A stretch of 64,000 nucleotides of DNA, taken from contig CM074858.1 in assembly GCA_037501455.1 (NCBI GenBank), forward strand, positions 83,612,501 to 83,676,500. Reading direction: 5' to 3'. The notes beneath the pieces were generated by a model. It was given only the letters and a program-made list of their open reading frames with translations. It did not search any database and had not been told where the DNA came from. Below are positions 33,346 to 45,929 of the stretch, piece by piece. The position numbers and the translations under genes are program-made. Every line of letters starts with the position of its first letter. The first letter of the stretch is position 1. This DNA is from Lantana camara. Its lineage: Eukaryota > Streptophyta > Magnoliopsida > Lamiales > Verbenaceae.

Positions 33346-35392
33346 TGAGAATTGACTCAATATGAAACCACATAGACGCACGGCATGTTATGTACATGAT
33401 ATGAGATGCATAAAGAGCATAAATCATGTTATGATGTCATATAATCAAGTAATTCATTCAAAACGTTCAATACACGGTGGTTTCATCTTCATGCTTTTCA
33501 TATCTTTCATATTTTGTACCCAATTAAGCCATAACCTTAAAACAATAATCATAACTCATACTATAACATGTTTATAATGTGTACGAGTCATAAATGAAGT
33601 GAGAAGTTATCATATGAGGCCCATAAACGGAGGAAAAATTCATGCATACAAGCTAGAGAGCATTTAAGGCATATTGGATCATAATTCACAAAATGTTTAA
33701 CAAAATCCCATTATGATTTAATAATATACAAGTTAACACATAATATAACATATTAACAAAATATATAAGTCATGGAGGAAGCTATACACAAAATACAAAA
33801 CAATTTAAGCGAAACAAACCATTCATGCATGTATAAAAGTAGCACATAAAAGTTTATGTTGTCATTTTGTGTTTATACATTCAATTCATAGCATAAAATT
33901 CATAATCATATCAAGATATATCACATATAATCATTTAAGCAAGCACACAATTCGTTCAAACCACAAATGGAGTCTGAGGAAGTGGAGGGAAAGCAAGAAA
34001 ATGGATTGGGCAAGCTTTTGGTGAGAGCTGACAGTTTTCGAGAATGCACGAGCTGTAAAGAATTGAACATATCTTGCGTTATAGAATTTGGAATGGAGTT
34101 TTGTTTGTTAGAAATAAAACTAGACACTTAGACCTTTCAAATGATATATGGCCCGAGTCGTTGTTCAAAACAATGTGGAAATGGCGAGGGTCCGAAGTTG
34201 GGTGAGTGCAGTGTTCCGGTGAAGTGGCGACACAATTTTCAAATGATCATAACTCACAAACGAGAAACTATATTAAAGTTATTCCAATTGTAGAATGTTC
34301 TAGACTTCAGGAGGTTTCCGTGGGTTCAAAAATCAAGTCAATCGGAGGTCGTATGAGGGAGTACCCGGCCAGGGAAAATACAAGGCAAAATCTACCCGGC
34401 CGGGGAAAAAGAGTGCAGAAACCCTCCTGCACTAAAGTACCCTGCCCGGGTAGTTACTCTGGGCAAGAAAAACGTAGCAGAACAAGGGTTGTTCGAGGAG
34501 GGAAGAAAAGGAAGCAACAACCACATCAAAACTCAACTAAAACACTCCAAATTGAAGGCATAAATTCATATACACATAATCTATCACATATCTCATTCTT
34601 AAGGCATGAATTCAAGTGTAATACAAGTTACCATTTTCACACATTCAACCTCCAAAAATGGTGGAACACTCATGCTTCAACCAACAATCCAAAATCCAAC
34701 AATTATTCATCATATTAGCTCATATCAACACACAGACTTCAACTCAAGCCATGAAATTCATATGATTCACAAACCCTAATAATTTCTCAACAATTCTTCA
34801 AATATACATATATACCTTGGAAGAAATGAGAAGACTGGAAGGAAGAAGATGTAGGCTTGAAGCTTGAACTTGAGGGAGAAGAATGGAGCTTGAGATCCTT
34901 GTCTTCTTGCTCCTTGCTTGACCGATCATGGAGGAAAGAAATGGGGAGGTGTGTATCTCTTGTTCTTGTGTGAGAAATCAAAAAGATAAGAATGTAAGTG
35001 TATACATGTATGTATATATCGTGTAAATGGGAAGAGGAAAGAGGGAAAATTGCAGTTTGGTCCTTGAATAACTTAAGTATTTCAACTAGGGTCCAAGGTT
35101 TGATAAGTGGGTAATTATGGTCCAATTCAAAGTTCGATTGAGTCCAAGGATTTCATATAAGATCAAATAAGTACATAATCGAAATAAAACATTCAATTAA
35201 CAAGTAACATATTAAAACGAGTTCAAATAACATACTCAATTAAGTCATATTGGTCACGTAGTAGCAATTAATCTATGAATTAATAAGTTAAATAGTTACT
35301 TAGCAATTAAAGCATAATTAAAATCACATAACACTAGGTCTAATCCCACTCGTGACGTCATACCTGACTTGCCAAGAAATCGGGGCGTTACA
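33346..35392 (-). repeat. Gypsy LTR fragment, minus strand
   Basis: On the minus strand it starts at 35392 with TGTAACGCCCCGATT and has a donor-like CAAG/GTATA (GT at 34815) and a palindrome cluster (34360-34455). It stops at about 33346 within the block (CATAGACGCACGGCA) that in other copies lies before the GC-rich block, so about the last third is missing. No TSD is found. Numerous small open frames here are not credible. Confidence 0.7.
34360..34455. promoter_or_regulatory. Palindrome cluster with CCCGGCCGGG
   Basis: ACCCGGCCAGGG at about 34363, CCCGGCCGGG at 34395-34404 and CCTGCCCGGGTA near 34441. It is in the same relative place as the other clusters, about 410 bases after the donor-like site on the minus strand. 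Confidence 0.55.
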
Positions 35393-38000
35393 TATTAAAA
35401 ATGGTAGGATTTGGGATCAAAGCATGTCCAAAAGTAACCGTTGGAAAAATAAATGAAATGCCAAGGTTAGAAGAAGAAGAAGCAAATCAAAGAAGAGAAT
35501 CATGTCAACCCAAAATGGTTCATTTGCCTCGTTCAAGTTGTAGTTCTACTCGATCTTGGTCTTATTCAACATCAATGGATTCGATGAACTTAATGTCTTT
35601 TCGGCAAGAAGCTTATAAACCTAAGAAAAGAAAGGGTGGGTGTGATAGTGCCTTAGAGAAATCATTTAATCTTCAAACTAGAGAACAATTATATGGAGAA
35701 ATAGCAAGGATGTTTTATTCGGGGGGTTCCATTTAATCTTGCTCGAAATCCTTACTATGTGAGATCGTTCTCTTTTGCTACAAATAACCACATCGCAAGT
35801 TATATTCCACCAAGCTATAATGCATTAAGAACAAAATTGTTGGAGAAAGAGAAAACTAATATTGAGAATCTGCTTGAGTATACTAAGAGCACATGGAAAA
35901 GTAAAGGAGTGACTCTAGTATGTGATGGTTGGACAGATCCTTAAAAGAGGCCATTGATTAATTTCATGGCGGTAAATTAGGGAGGAACAATGTTTATATG
36001 GGCTGTTAATTGTGAGGGAGAATACAAGGATAAGTGGTTTATCTCTAACTTAATCAAGGAAATAACGATAGAGGTTGGAGTTACTAATGTAGTTCAAATA
36101 ATTACTTATAATGCTCCTGTTTGTAAAGCTGCCGGGTTGTTAATTGAGCATACTTATCCTCATGTCTTTTGGATACATGTGTGGTTCATACTCTTAATCT
36201 TGCGTTAAAGAATATTTGTGCTGCAAAGAATACTGAGTCAAATGAAATCACATATGAAGAATGTCATTGGATTACTGAAGTTGCTGGATTAGCTGTGTTG
36301 ATAAGGAATTTTATTATGAATCACTCTATGAGACTTGCAATGTTCAACGAATTCTCTAAGTTGAAACTTCTGGCTGTTGCTGAGACTCGTTTTATTTCTG
36401 TCATAATAATGCAGAAGAGGTTTAAACTCATAAAGAAGCAATTGCAAAGCATGGTTATTAGTGAACAATGGTCTTGCTATCGTGATGATAATATTGATAG
36501 GTCGACAATTGTGAAAGAGAAGTTGTTGGATGATTTTTGATGGGATTCAATTGACTATATTCTTGACTTTACTGATCCTATTTGTGAGATGCTTAGAGCA
36601 TGTGATACAGATAAGCCTTGTCTTCATTTGATTTATGAGATGTGGGATACTATGATAACTAAAGTGAAGGCAACTATTTATAAACATGAGATGAAGTTAG
36701 TCCATGAGGATTCAAGTTTTTGGTGTGTTGTCTTGGAAATTTTGGAGGATAGATGGAGCAAAAGTAATACACCATTGCATTGTCTTGCCCATTCATTAAA
36801 TCCAAGGTAATCAATTTTATGTTTTTTTGTCTTACTTTATTCTTGAATCTTATTTTACAAAATTGTAATTCTTTACTTTTTTTAGGTGTTCTACCAAAGA
36901 ATGGCAACTTCAACATCCGTACCTCACTCAACCACAAAATGATGTAGATGTTTCTAGGATGAGAAAAATATGTTTGAAGCGTCTCTTTCCTAATGAAGAT
37001 ACACGACGAGAGGTGAATGTGGAGCTTGCCAAATGTTTTGGATGTCTTGAAGACTTTGCCGATGAAGATTCTTTGCGTGATAGATGGGAAATGGATCCAA
37101 TAAAATGGTGGGTAGTTCATGGCTCATCAGCTCCAAACCTTCAAATTATTTCAATGAAGTTACTTGGCCATGTTTCTTCCTCTTCTTGTGCTGAAAGAAC
37201 TTGGAGTACCTACTCTTTTGTGCATTCGGCAAGAAGGAACAAAATTGCTCCTCAATGTGCTCAAGATTTGGTGTTTGTTCATAGTAACCTTCGACTTTTG
37301 TCAAGAAAGACTCCACAATATGTGCAAGGTGATACTAAAATGTGGGATGTAGGTGGAGATGCCTTTGAGTCCATGGATGATGTTGGTATTTTAGAGATTG
37401 CGAATCTCTCTCTTGATGAACCTGAGCTAGAGTCTATTTTATTTATGGATGAAGTTGACGAAGAAACTCATAATGTTGATGACATTTTAGATCATTAGTC
37501 TATTTTCTGGTATTTCAAACTAGTTAAATGTTAAGAATTTAGTTTGTGAGAGTGTAAGTCTGTAAGAATTTGAATGATGTCTTTCGTGAATTTAGTTTCT
37601 GTATAAGAATATGAATAACTGTAATTTATATGTTGATTGTGGGTTTTTGACTTTCTATATAAAAAATGACTTTAGTTTGTAATTTGTATGTTGATTATGG
37701 AATACAAGAATGATTGATTTGAATGACTGTAAATCTGTAATTTGTAATTCATTAATTTGAATGAATATGAATGGAAATTATGGCATACATTTTACAGGAT
37801 TTATAATATTAAATGTTTTTATAAATATCTTTTATTACATATTACATATATGAATAATTTAATATATATATATATATATATAATATTTTTTTATATATAA
37901 TATAGCCGTGTCGGAGCCATGTCGTGTCCTAAAATTTTGAAAAAATCCGTATCGTCGTGTCTGTATCGTGTCGTGTCCGTGTCCGTGTCTGTGCATCATA
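35393..38000 (+). mobile_element. hAT DNA transposon remnant
   Basis: It contains a DUF659-type transposase pseudogene and, downstream, the subterminal block 37905-38000 built of GTGTC/CGTGTC motifs (..TCGTGTCCGTGTCCGTGTC..) ending GTGCATCATA, which looks like the 3' end of a hAT element. The 5' end is missing: a minus-strand LTR sits directly before the coding part. No 8-base TSD could be paired. Confidence 0.7.
35401..37498 (+). pseudogene. hAT transposase (DUF659 type), broken, one intron
   Basis: Coding blocks in order: a basic linker (YKPKKRKGGC, encoded near 35617), after a frameshift near 35730 the DUF659 region (PPSYNALRTKLLEKEK.., LVCDGWTDP, then a stop at 35942-35944 and another near 35977), NVVQIITYNAPVCKAAGLL, further RNase H-like fold pieces with a stop after LLDDF (36538-36540), and AHSLNPR. 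A 79-base GT-AG intron (36807-36885) then joins in frame to the C-terminal dimerisation region (KWWVVHGSSAPNLQIISMKL, ERTWSTYSF, VHSNLRLLS) ending at 37498. The BED zinc finger is absent. In NAPVCKAAG the usual D of TDNAP is Y, a further sign of inactivity. In the cell it would have cut and pasted hAT elements. Confidence 0.85.
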
Positions 38001-38290
38001 GGTATATATTTTCATATAAATACAAAATGTATTTTCATACAAATGCAAAATGTATTTTTTCATAAATACTGTATGTATTCTTGTATAAATACTATACACA
38101 TACTATACGTATTTTGATAAAATATTATATAAATACGGTACGTATTTTTATATAAATATCGTATCAATACCATATATATTTCATATAAATACCGTATTTC
38201 CAAATAGTGACTTTTGACCTTTGATCTTTGACTTTTGACCTTGACTTTAGACTTTGACCTTTGACTTTGACTTTGACTTTGGTCTTCAAC
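38001..38290 (+). repeat. Degenerate AT-rich repeats and a CTTTGA tract
   Basis: 38001-38200 repeats a motif of the form TATAAATACNNTACGTATTT about every 40 bases with many changes. 38207-38282 is a degenerate (CTTTGA)n tract with eight TTGAC cores. No gene is present; the frame with Ser/Gln/Lys repeats on the minus strand is a by-product. Confidence 0.6.
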
Positions 38291-40183
38291 GGTCATAGCC
38301 TTTTCCGAAAATTCTCAAAATCGGGGATCAAATTAGCTTTTGAAGTTCAAGTTTTTTTTCTAATTAGGGTTGTTTCAAGACCCTACGGAATATATCCTTT
38401 AACCCTTGACACGAGCTTCCAATTGAGACTAATCGTTTACTCGAATCCTTTTTCCGAAAAAGGGTATTACTTGTTTAAGTTCGGCACTTTCTTGTCAATC
38501 TTCTGATTTAATACTTGAATTCCAGCACTCAACACATGCATCATTGATCTAGGTTGAAACTTCATTCTTTAAGGCTTGCGTCTACGGTCATAAGTTGATT
38601 AACGACTATTCGATTTATGTCAATCTACTAGCTCAAGTTTAAGGATAACTCGCAATAAATGTTCCATTCCTAGCTAATTGTTTCTCTTCCACTAAATGGT
38701 ATTACTCTCCTATGTACTGCCTTAGGTGCACTCAAGTATGCCTTCATGTCTGGATGATTGTTGAATAGATATCATGAAATTTCGCTACATGTTATGATAT
38801 GCTTTAATAATATTTTATCCTATTCATATGATATCGTTATGTGCTATTGAGTGCTTTGAGGTAGTTTCAACTTGCTTAGGTGACTATATGGTTTATAGAT
38901 AGACACTTATAGTTATTCATCACTTACAGGTGAAGTTTGGAATAACTAAGGCTATGGTATTATTGCATAATACCAATTTCTGTAGGTGAGGCTTAATTTT
39001 ATATTCAAGTTGAACCATGAAATTACTTATGTGCTCAAATGTTTTGTCCTGTCTGTCTGTCTATTGGGCCCTGAAGACTGTGGGTTAGGAATTTCGGGAC
39101 GGCATCGGGCCATCGGGCTTGCCCTAGACATAGTCTCCAATTTGATAGGACTAACCCGGAACCCGCCAGGAGATTTGGTAGGGGGATGGGACCTTAAGGG
39201 TTTGAGTGTTCGTGCTCCCCTCACCTATATGGATGGTTAGGGGCTATACACCCTTCCATCACTGGAAAAGGAGGTATGTATGATACGTTTGATTTGTTTT
39301 AATATGATATGATTCATATGAGGAGTCCAGGATGGATTTTGATACTCGTACCCACCGAGTTATGTATGTATGCTCTGTTAAAGTTCATGAAACGGGGATA
39401 GACTCATTAATAAGATAAAAATAGGGATATTTTGAAAGTATAAGATATGAATTGATTCGATATGATTTGGTATAATATGATATGTTTGACACATATGAAT
39501 TTTTTAAGTTAAGTTTTACTCTGTTTTGACAAGTAATTCCTATATGTATGTATCACGGGCAAAAGTTTTGGTGTGCAAAAACTATCCCTGAGTTCACGAA
39601 CATTATGATTTAAATGTGCTTTGATCCTTATGTATATGTAGCGTGTGTGGGTAGCCCCTCACTCAGTCAGTGTGAATGACCCCTCTCCCTCCCCAATGTT
39701 TGTAGCGTGCAGGTGCTGCGTGGAGTTCAAGCTAGACGTGAGTCGAGTCCTTGGAGTCTGTCAAGTCTCTGTTTCATTTGAGTCTGTTGCATTTCACATG
39801 TTTTGGATTTGTATAAGTACGAACGTATGGTTATGTAAGCTTTGTTTATTTTATGTACTTAAATTTCGGGATAGGCTTCCAGTAAACAGAATGAACCAGT
39901 TTGTATTACTGATTTATGTTTATCATTCGGGATTAGGTAAGTATGCTAGTTGAACTCGTCACCTGCTGCTTGTTCTTTAATATTTGAATGTTTGATTCGC
40001 TTCCGCATACGCATTTGTTTTATGGATTTGTTTTGAGTTCAAAGTCTACGTCCCGCCTAGCTTAGGTGTGAGTTTGTCTGTCTCCCGTTCGCCTCTGCTT
40101 GGTTCATTTACGGGTTTCCCTTATCTTATGTGGATTACGCTTAGGTGCGGGGGATGTGGTGACCCACCGTGCGGGGTGCTACA
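38290..40183 (+). repeat. 5' LTR of Gypsy element B, left part missing
   Basis: It ends GTGCGGGGTGCTACA at 40183, eight bases before a primer site. It shares the GC-rich block (39060-39250) and the GTCA/TGAC inverted repeat (39667-39681) with the other LTRs. Its left part aligns with 12247-14235 instead of with the 3' LTR of B. No TG start was found upstream, where hAT sequence lies. Confidence 0.72.
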
Positions 40184-40191
40184 TCCTAAAG

Positions 40192-40204
40192 TGGTATCAG
40201 AGCT
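40192..40204 (+). other. Primer binding site of element B (iMet tRNA)
   Basis: TGGTATCAGAGCT, 12 of 13 bases complementary to the 3' end of initiator Met tRNA. Confidence 0.9.
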
Positions 40205-40457
40205 CTAGGTTGCAAAACCTGAGTTCAGTGTCGAGTTGTGTCTATCTAAGTCGAACTGCATAGGACAATGTGGCTTTGTGTGTGCATTTGCATCATGATT
40301 TTCTAAGATATGTGTCTGAATTTTTATCACCGTGTTGATATTATCTTTCATGATGCATTGTATTTTCCTAGTTGCTCTTACTTGACTTACTGATGTGGTA
40401 TTCTCCCGTACTAACCGACATGTATATGCCTATATTGTAGTTGTTGAGATTTTCAGA

Positions 40458-41393
40458 ATACCACCACGTCGACAAGATTTCGGTCAACCATCACATCCAT
40501 GTCCTTATAATCGAGAGCAACTATTAACCGAAGTGCCACCTATGAACCCGATGGCAATATTGTATCTAGACTTCAGGGCATTCAATCCCCCTCAATTCAG
40601 AGAAGATAATGATATTCGAGTAGAAGAGTGGCTCTCCAAAGTTGAAAGTACCTTTGAAGTATGCTCGTGCAACTCTCAAGATATGGCTTGTCTTACCCTA
40701 TTATTCCCACAAGGACAGGTAAGACAATGGTGGAAAAGAGTTACCCTACAAATTGAAGCAACGAGCGAAGGATTGACATGGGATGCCTTCGCTCGGGAGT
40801 TTAGAAAGAGGTATACACCGGCCATTTTACAAGACCGAAGATTTGAAGAATTCCTCACCTTAAGACAAGGGGCTAAAATGGTCATAGAGTACATAGAAGA
40901 ATTTGAGAGATTGGGTGTATATGTCCCTCATATTACAAAAGACAACAAGATGAAGGCTTGGTATTTTATGGAAGGTCTTCGGGATGAGTTCAAGGAGGCT
41001 TTAATTGCGAGGCATACGAGCACATGGGATAAAACTACAACGGAAGTTTTAAGGATTGAAAATCGGAGATTAACAAGAGGCAGGGAAGAAGAGGCTTCGG
41101 GATCGAAGCTTGAGTTGGAGTTGTACTCTAATTTACGAGTTGAGGAGAGGACTAATCATCCCGGTACTCAAGCTAAGAAAAAGATTCGTTTAAAGAAACA
41201 TAAGGCCGAAAATCCTTCAAAACCGAAGAAGGAGCTTCAACCGTGTGCTTATTGTGGAGGAACCAACCATACTTACAATGCGTGTCGGGATCGAATGAAT
41301 AGGTGCTATGCTTGTGGATCAAAGGAGCATATGGTCTCCGAATGTGAACAATCAAGAGCTAACAAACAATGGAGGCTAGAACAAAGACTTTGA
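40458..41393 (+). pseudogene. Gypsy element B gag, complete but start codon lost
   Basis: The frame is open from upstream to the stop at 41391-41393. The expected start (M)PPRRQDF has ATA (40458-40460) in place of ATG; the next in-frame ATG is at 40542, 28 codons later. The protein has the full Retrotrans_gag domain (FNPPQFREDNDIRVEEWLSK, then TLLFPQGQVRQWWKRV, FRKRYTPAILQDRR, YIEEFERLGVYVP), a Lys-rich linker and two CCHC knuckles (CAYCGGTNHTYNAC and CYACGSKEHMVSEC). No other lesion is seen in about 310 codons. Gag makes the particle and binds RNA. An initiation at 40542 would keep the capsid domain and knuckles. Confidence 0.9.
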
Positions 41394-42348
41394 TTTGGAA
41401 ACCAACATGAATCCGGAAATTGAGGTATTTGCATTCATGGCTCGTGCATCCACGACATGTTTACATTTTATAATTATTTACCTTTCGTGCCATAATTGCT
41501 ATTTGTAATATTTCTATGTGCTCGAATGATGAAAATATGATGCACTCTATTAGCACGTTACCCGATAAGCATCTTTAGCGTTTCTTGGCTAGGAAATGTT
41601 GCTCCTTTCATGCCATCGCTTGTGTACAATGGGACCATGAGAAGATGGGAATCAATGGTGGATCAAGATCGAACGGATGGCAAGGTGTTGAAGTGCTAAG
41701 ACAATCAAGAATTCTAAGGTCTAGCATCAAGAGCAAAAGGACTCCAACAAGGACTTCGGCATAGATCGAATTTCCATCACAAAATAAGATTTTCAACATC
41801 GGTGAATGGTACACTAAACATACATATCACGTGCATCTTGCATCTTTAGTTTTGTTTTGTGTTTGTTTGCGAGTTACTCTTTTTGGGATAACTTTGATTG
41901 TACGAGTTACGTGATCACGCGGTAAGATGAGGGTCGTGTTTTGCAATGATTCAACAAGCCTCTTTGAAGAGTGGGTGATGTGAGAAGAGGGTTCAGATGT
42001 TAGACTCTTTGGACCTTAGATCGTTGACAAGGAGGGGATTCGGTTTGAGCTTGGTTATGTAAGCGGCGTGAATTCATTAGCAACGCCCTTCGAGAGAACA
42101 CTTAGCTCGAGAGTTGACTCAAATGAATTCAAACGGTGAGAGATGAATCTACCTTAGACCTCTTTATCGTGTGAATCAACCGAGCAATTCAAATAACCGG
42201 ATCGATTTGGAGATTCAAACAACTACCTTGGAGCTTGAAGTAAGCGATTGAACCCCTTTGTGCTTGAAGAACTTTACCGGGTAAATCCTTGTCGGGACGT
42301 CATGAACCTTGAAATTCGAGTAGTAGAACCTGGAGACCAGGTTCTCTT
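41394..42348 (+). other. Element B: non-coding stretch where pol should be
   Basis: About 950 bases between the gag stop and the polypurine tract show no protease, RT, RNase H or integrase motif in any frame. The element is therefore gag-only by structure, like the non-autonomous TR-GAG class of plant retrotransposons. Confidence 0.75.
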
Positions 42349-42360
42349 AAGGGGGGGAGA
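42349..42360 (+). other. Polypurine tract of element B
   Basis: AAGGGGGGGAGA, one base before the TG of the 3' LTR. Confidence 0.9.
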
Positions 42361-42361
42361 T

Positions 42362-44071
42362 TGTGACACCCCGTTTCTTTAGCAATCCAGGTATGGCGTC
42401 ACGAGAGAGTTTAGTTCTGTTTTTTCGTGATTTATGTGACTTCGCAAGCCTTACGTATCAATTTGTATTTTATTTTAATTATGTGCGTGTTAGAATTTAA
42501 TTAGATGTACATGGACTCAACTGTCCAATATTTGAAAATTAGGGACCTAATTGTAATTAGAGTGTTTTGAGCCTTCGTGGCTATCTTCAGCTCGGGAATT
42601 CAGATTCGAATTTCAACCTTACCATTAGGTTTGTTTCCATGATTCGGATTCAATGGATTAACCTTTTACTTTTCCAAAGCTGTTTGATCCCCATACCGTT
42701 TTAAAATCCGATCCGAATGGACCAGATACCGTTTTGTTCGACCCGTTTTGTTCGACCCGTTTTTTAGCCAAGAAGAGAACCTTGGCCATTTAGCTTTCCC
42801 TTTTCTTTCCCTCATTCTTCACGTGAAACAAGAAGAGAAGGGGGAAGGAGAAGAAAACCCCCCATTTGGAAATTTAGCTTCGGAGCTCGAGCTTGTGACA
42901 TCCAACTGTTCAATCAAAGATCCAAGGTAAGATTTGTATTCCCCTCGTTACATGCTTCGATTTAATATCTCTTCCGTGCCTCGATTCCATGTTATATGGG
43001 TTATTTGGGGAAGATGATAAATAGTGTCAATTTCGAGATTTCATGTGTTTGAGCTCATTTCGGGAGCTCTAATGTGTACTTATGTGTTCTACGTGTTATA
43101 CTTGTCTCGTGGTATGAATTTCAGAGTGTTTAGTGGTTGTTTGTTGTGGTTTTGGGGTTGTTGTTGTTGCTCCCGATGCATGCTTGAAGCTGCTGCTTCT
43201 TGTAGCTCGAATGCCTAAGGTCCGGAGCGGCCCTTCCGGACCTGGGTGATGTCAGCAGTCGAGTGTGGGAAAGACCATTCCCAGTTAGCCTTGTGTTCAG
43301 AACGGTCGTTCCCATGCGCGGTGCCTGAGCCTTTGCTTCTGTACTGAGACACGTGCGTGTCTCAGTTCCTTCTTGGAGGGAGACACCCCCCGTGTCTCCC
43401 CTTTTTGTGTGTATATGTGTGTTGTTTCGTCCGGTTTTGTTTTATATGTTCGTTTTACGATTTTATCCCTCTCCGATCATGATCCTAACTTGATTTATGA
43501 CCTAGTATGAATATGTATTCATGTATTAAGATGTGTTCTGTAATTATATGTTATGGTTTTAATGTTTAAATGTGTTATGTGTTCACGAATGAGCAAGTGC
43601 TACCATATGCATTTCGATTGCCCTTATTTGCATTAATTGTGCACATGAACATTTCTTAATAGTTTTATGATGGTGTTAAGTTATGATATCCCTTCCTTTG
43701 CATGAAATTGATTTGAATACGAGCCTTTTCTACGTGTTTGCATCTCTTAAATGCCTATGCATACGCCGTGCGTCCATACGGTTCATTCTCGAGTCTAAGT
43801 CTTGCTTTGTGTCTTCAGTTTGCTCAGGTGCACCCGGGGTGGTGTTTCATTACCCAACTCGATTCCAGGGTGGATCAATCATCTCGTTCTCGGTTCCGTC
43901 GGTGTAAGGTGAGGTTAGATTATAGTTAAACCCAATTGAAATGTACTCGTTTTCTATGCATGCGAACTATAACCTTAAGTATAAATAAGTACGTGTGAGA
44001 TATGTAAGTTATGACCTTGCTAAGCATTTACAAGTATGATATGCTATATACAAGCCTATGTACGCTTGTTC
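42362..44071 (+). repeat. 3' LTR of element B, interrupted by Copia element 2
   Basis: It starts TGTGACACCCCG after the polypurine tract and has the donor-like CCAAG/GTAAG (GT at 42927), a palindrome cluster (43219-43400) and the gtaaggtgagg block at 43906. It is cut at 44071 by Copia element 2; the remainder should lie right of the window. Where it should overlap the 5' LTR (region after AGGTGAGG) the two are not alike by eye. Confidence 0.82.
43219..43400. promoter_or_regulatory. Palindrome cluster in LTR of element B
   Basis: Perfect inverted repeats: GGTCCGGA/TCCGGACC (43219-43242), TGGGAA/TTCCCA (43266-43283), GAACG/CGTTC (43300-43311), ACTGAGACACG/CGTGTCTCAGT (43343-43366, 2-base loop) and GGGAGACAC/GTGTCTCCC (43378-43400, 5 C loop). 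Confidence 0.75.
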
Positions 44072-44470
44072 TGATTATTAGGAATAGTGCCCTGAAAGCC
44101 GATGTAAAAGTCTGCTTAGTGCTTTTCCTTTTGTAAATCACAGACAATCTTTGAATAATAAACGAACTAAGGCTACACTTCTTTATATGCTCTTGTTCGA
44201 TTATGTGTTTACTTTTTGTGCATGTATAAGAACTCCCCTAATCAAAATGACTTATAGGACTCAACCATTTAGGTGGAGTGGTTCATGAAACGAGCCCTAA
44301 ATCACTTAAGTCATGATTAGAAATCACTCCTAGCCGAAGAGTCCAAAAGACAATGGAAGTGTCGATATGACTTGTTTGAGACTTGCTCGTTGATCACGCC
44401 CTTAAGAAGGACCACCTTGTTTCATGGGGTGCACAGTGTATTGATTGATATGTACGTGATACATGGGGGT
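44072..44470 (+). repeat. Copia element 2, 5' LTR, first 399 bp
   Basis: It starts TGATTATTAGGAATAGTGCC. The other full-length Copia LTR starts TGTTAAGAATAGTGCC on the minus strand at 50624. It runs up to the target duplication ggggt (44466-44470) of the inserted Gypsy LTR and resumes at 54124. Confidence 0.88.
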
Positions 44471-45452
44471 TGTAGCACCCCAAGCGGTGGGCGCCACATC
44501 CCCGCACTATAACCCGACACGTGTAACGAAACAAAGACTCCGCACACGTATCGAGTCATAGCGAACGGGAGACAAAGCAAAATACCAGACTAAGCTAGGC
44601 GGTACCTAACCCTGTACAAAAGAAAATATGCGAAACATGACAGCGGAAGCCAGACAAAAATACCAACTTTCAAAAACTTTCATACATAACATACAGTGCA
44701 ATACAGACATCAAAATCAACTATACGGGTTCGACTTGTTGGAAAACTAGAATCAGAAAGCAGCGGAAATTTAAAATTTTCCCAACAAAAGGATCTTGGAC
44801 TCGCAATCGTGTATCCAAATTCGTAGAGATTAGAAACTTACTGTTCAATAATCTTGCTTGAAGCGTTTCAAGCCACCCAAGAACGCTCTTCTCGCTACTT
44901 GATCCCCTCTCCTTGGTAAAGCTCGAATCTTCAAAACTTCTAAGTTGAAGCTCTCTAGAGATAGTCCACCAACTTGACTACAATCTAACTAGTAAGGATG
45001 CTAGTTCTCTAGTCAATGTTTAGGCTTAACCTAGGGTTTAATTTATCTTGGAGAAAGGATGGTGTTCAACACATGAACCAAAAGAATTGTCAATTACTCT
45101 CTAAAGGGAGGATGAGCTCCCCTATATATAGGAAAGGGAGGGGTGGCCGAAAATCCCTAGTCCTTATGGGCTAAGAATTTTGGTCCCTCTCTCCTATTAC
45201 TTAATCATCAAGTAATTTTGACTCTGACTTTGAATTCTAATTCAAATCAACTTTTAAGAGAGCTAAAATATCCAAACCCTTTTGGATATTATTATACTTT
45301 ATTTATTAATAAATAAATAACTTATTTATCTAATTAATTAATTCATAATTAATTAACTAGATTAATTTTCTCCAAAATAAGACTTTCTTTTTAATTCAAA
45401 ATTAAACCAAAGTCTATTAAATAATTAACACATTTAATTATTTAATATATAT

Positions 45453-45507
<55 letters not shown>

Positions 45508-45727
45508 GTGTGAGACACGTGTCACTCACGTGACCCACACGTGTGGTTTCACACGTGTGGAACCCTCTTGCCTCGATTAACTCGTTTAATCATTTTAAAG
45601 CCTCAACTCTTGTAACCAAGTTGTTGTGTGTGACCCTCTAGGTTCTCAATTCAATTAGCAGTGACCCTAATTAATTAATTAATCAGTCCACAGATTAAAC
45701 GACCATAGTCTAGCAACAGGTGTTTAA

Positions 45728-45877
45728 TGTAACGCCCTAGTTTTTAGGTAGTACAACATAACGTATGTGTTTACCAAATTGCGCGAAATAATTATTTATA
45801 CGTGTTTTATATATTTAATTTTATTTTAAATACATTAAATGTTGATTACTTTATTTTAATGTTATTAATATCAAATA

Positions 45878-45929
<52 letters not shown>

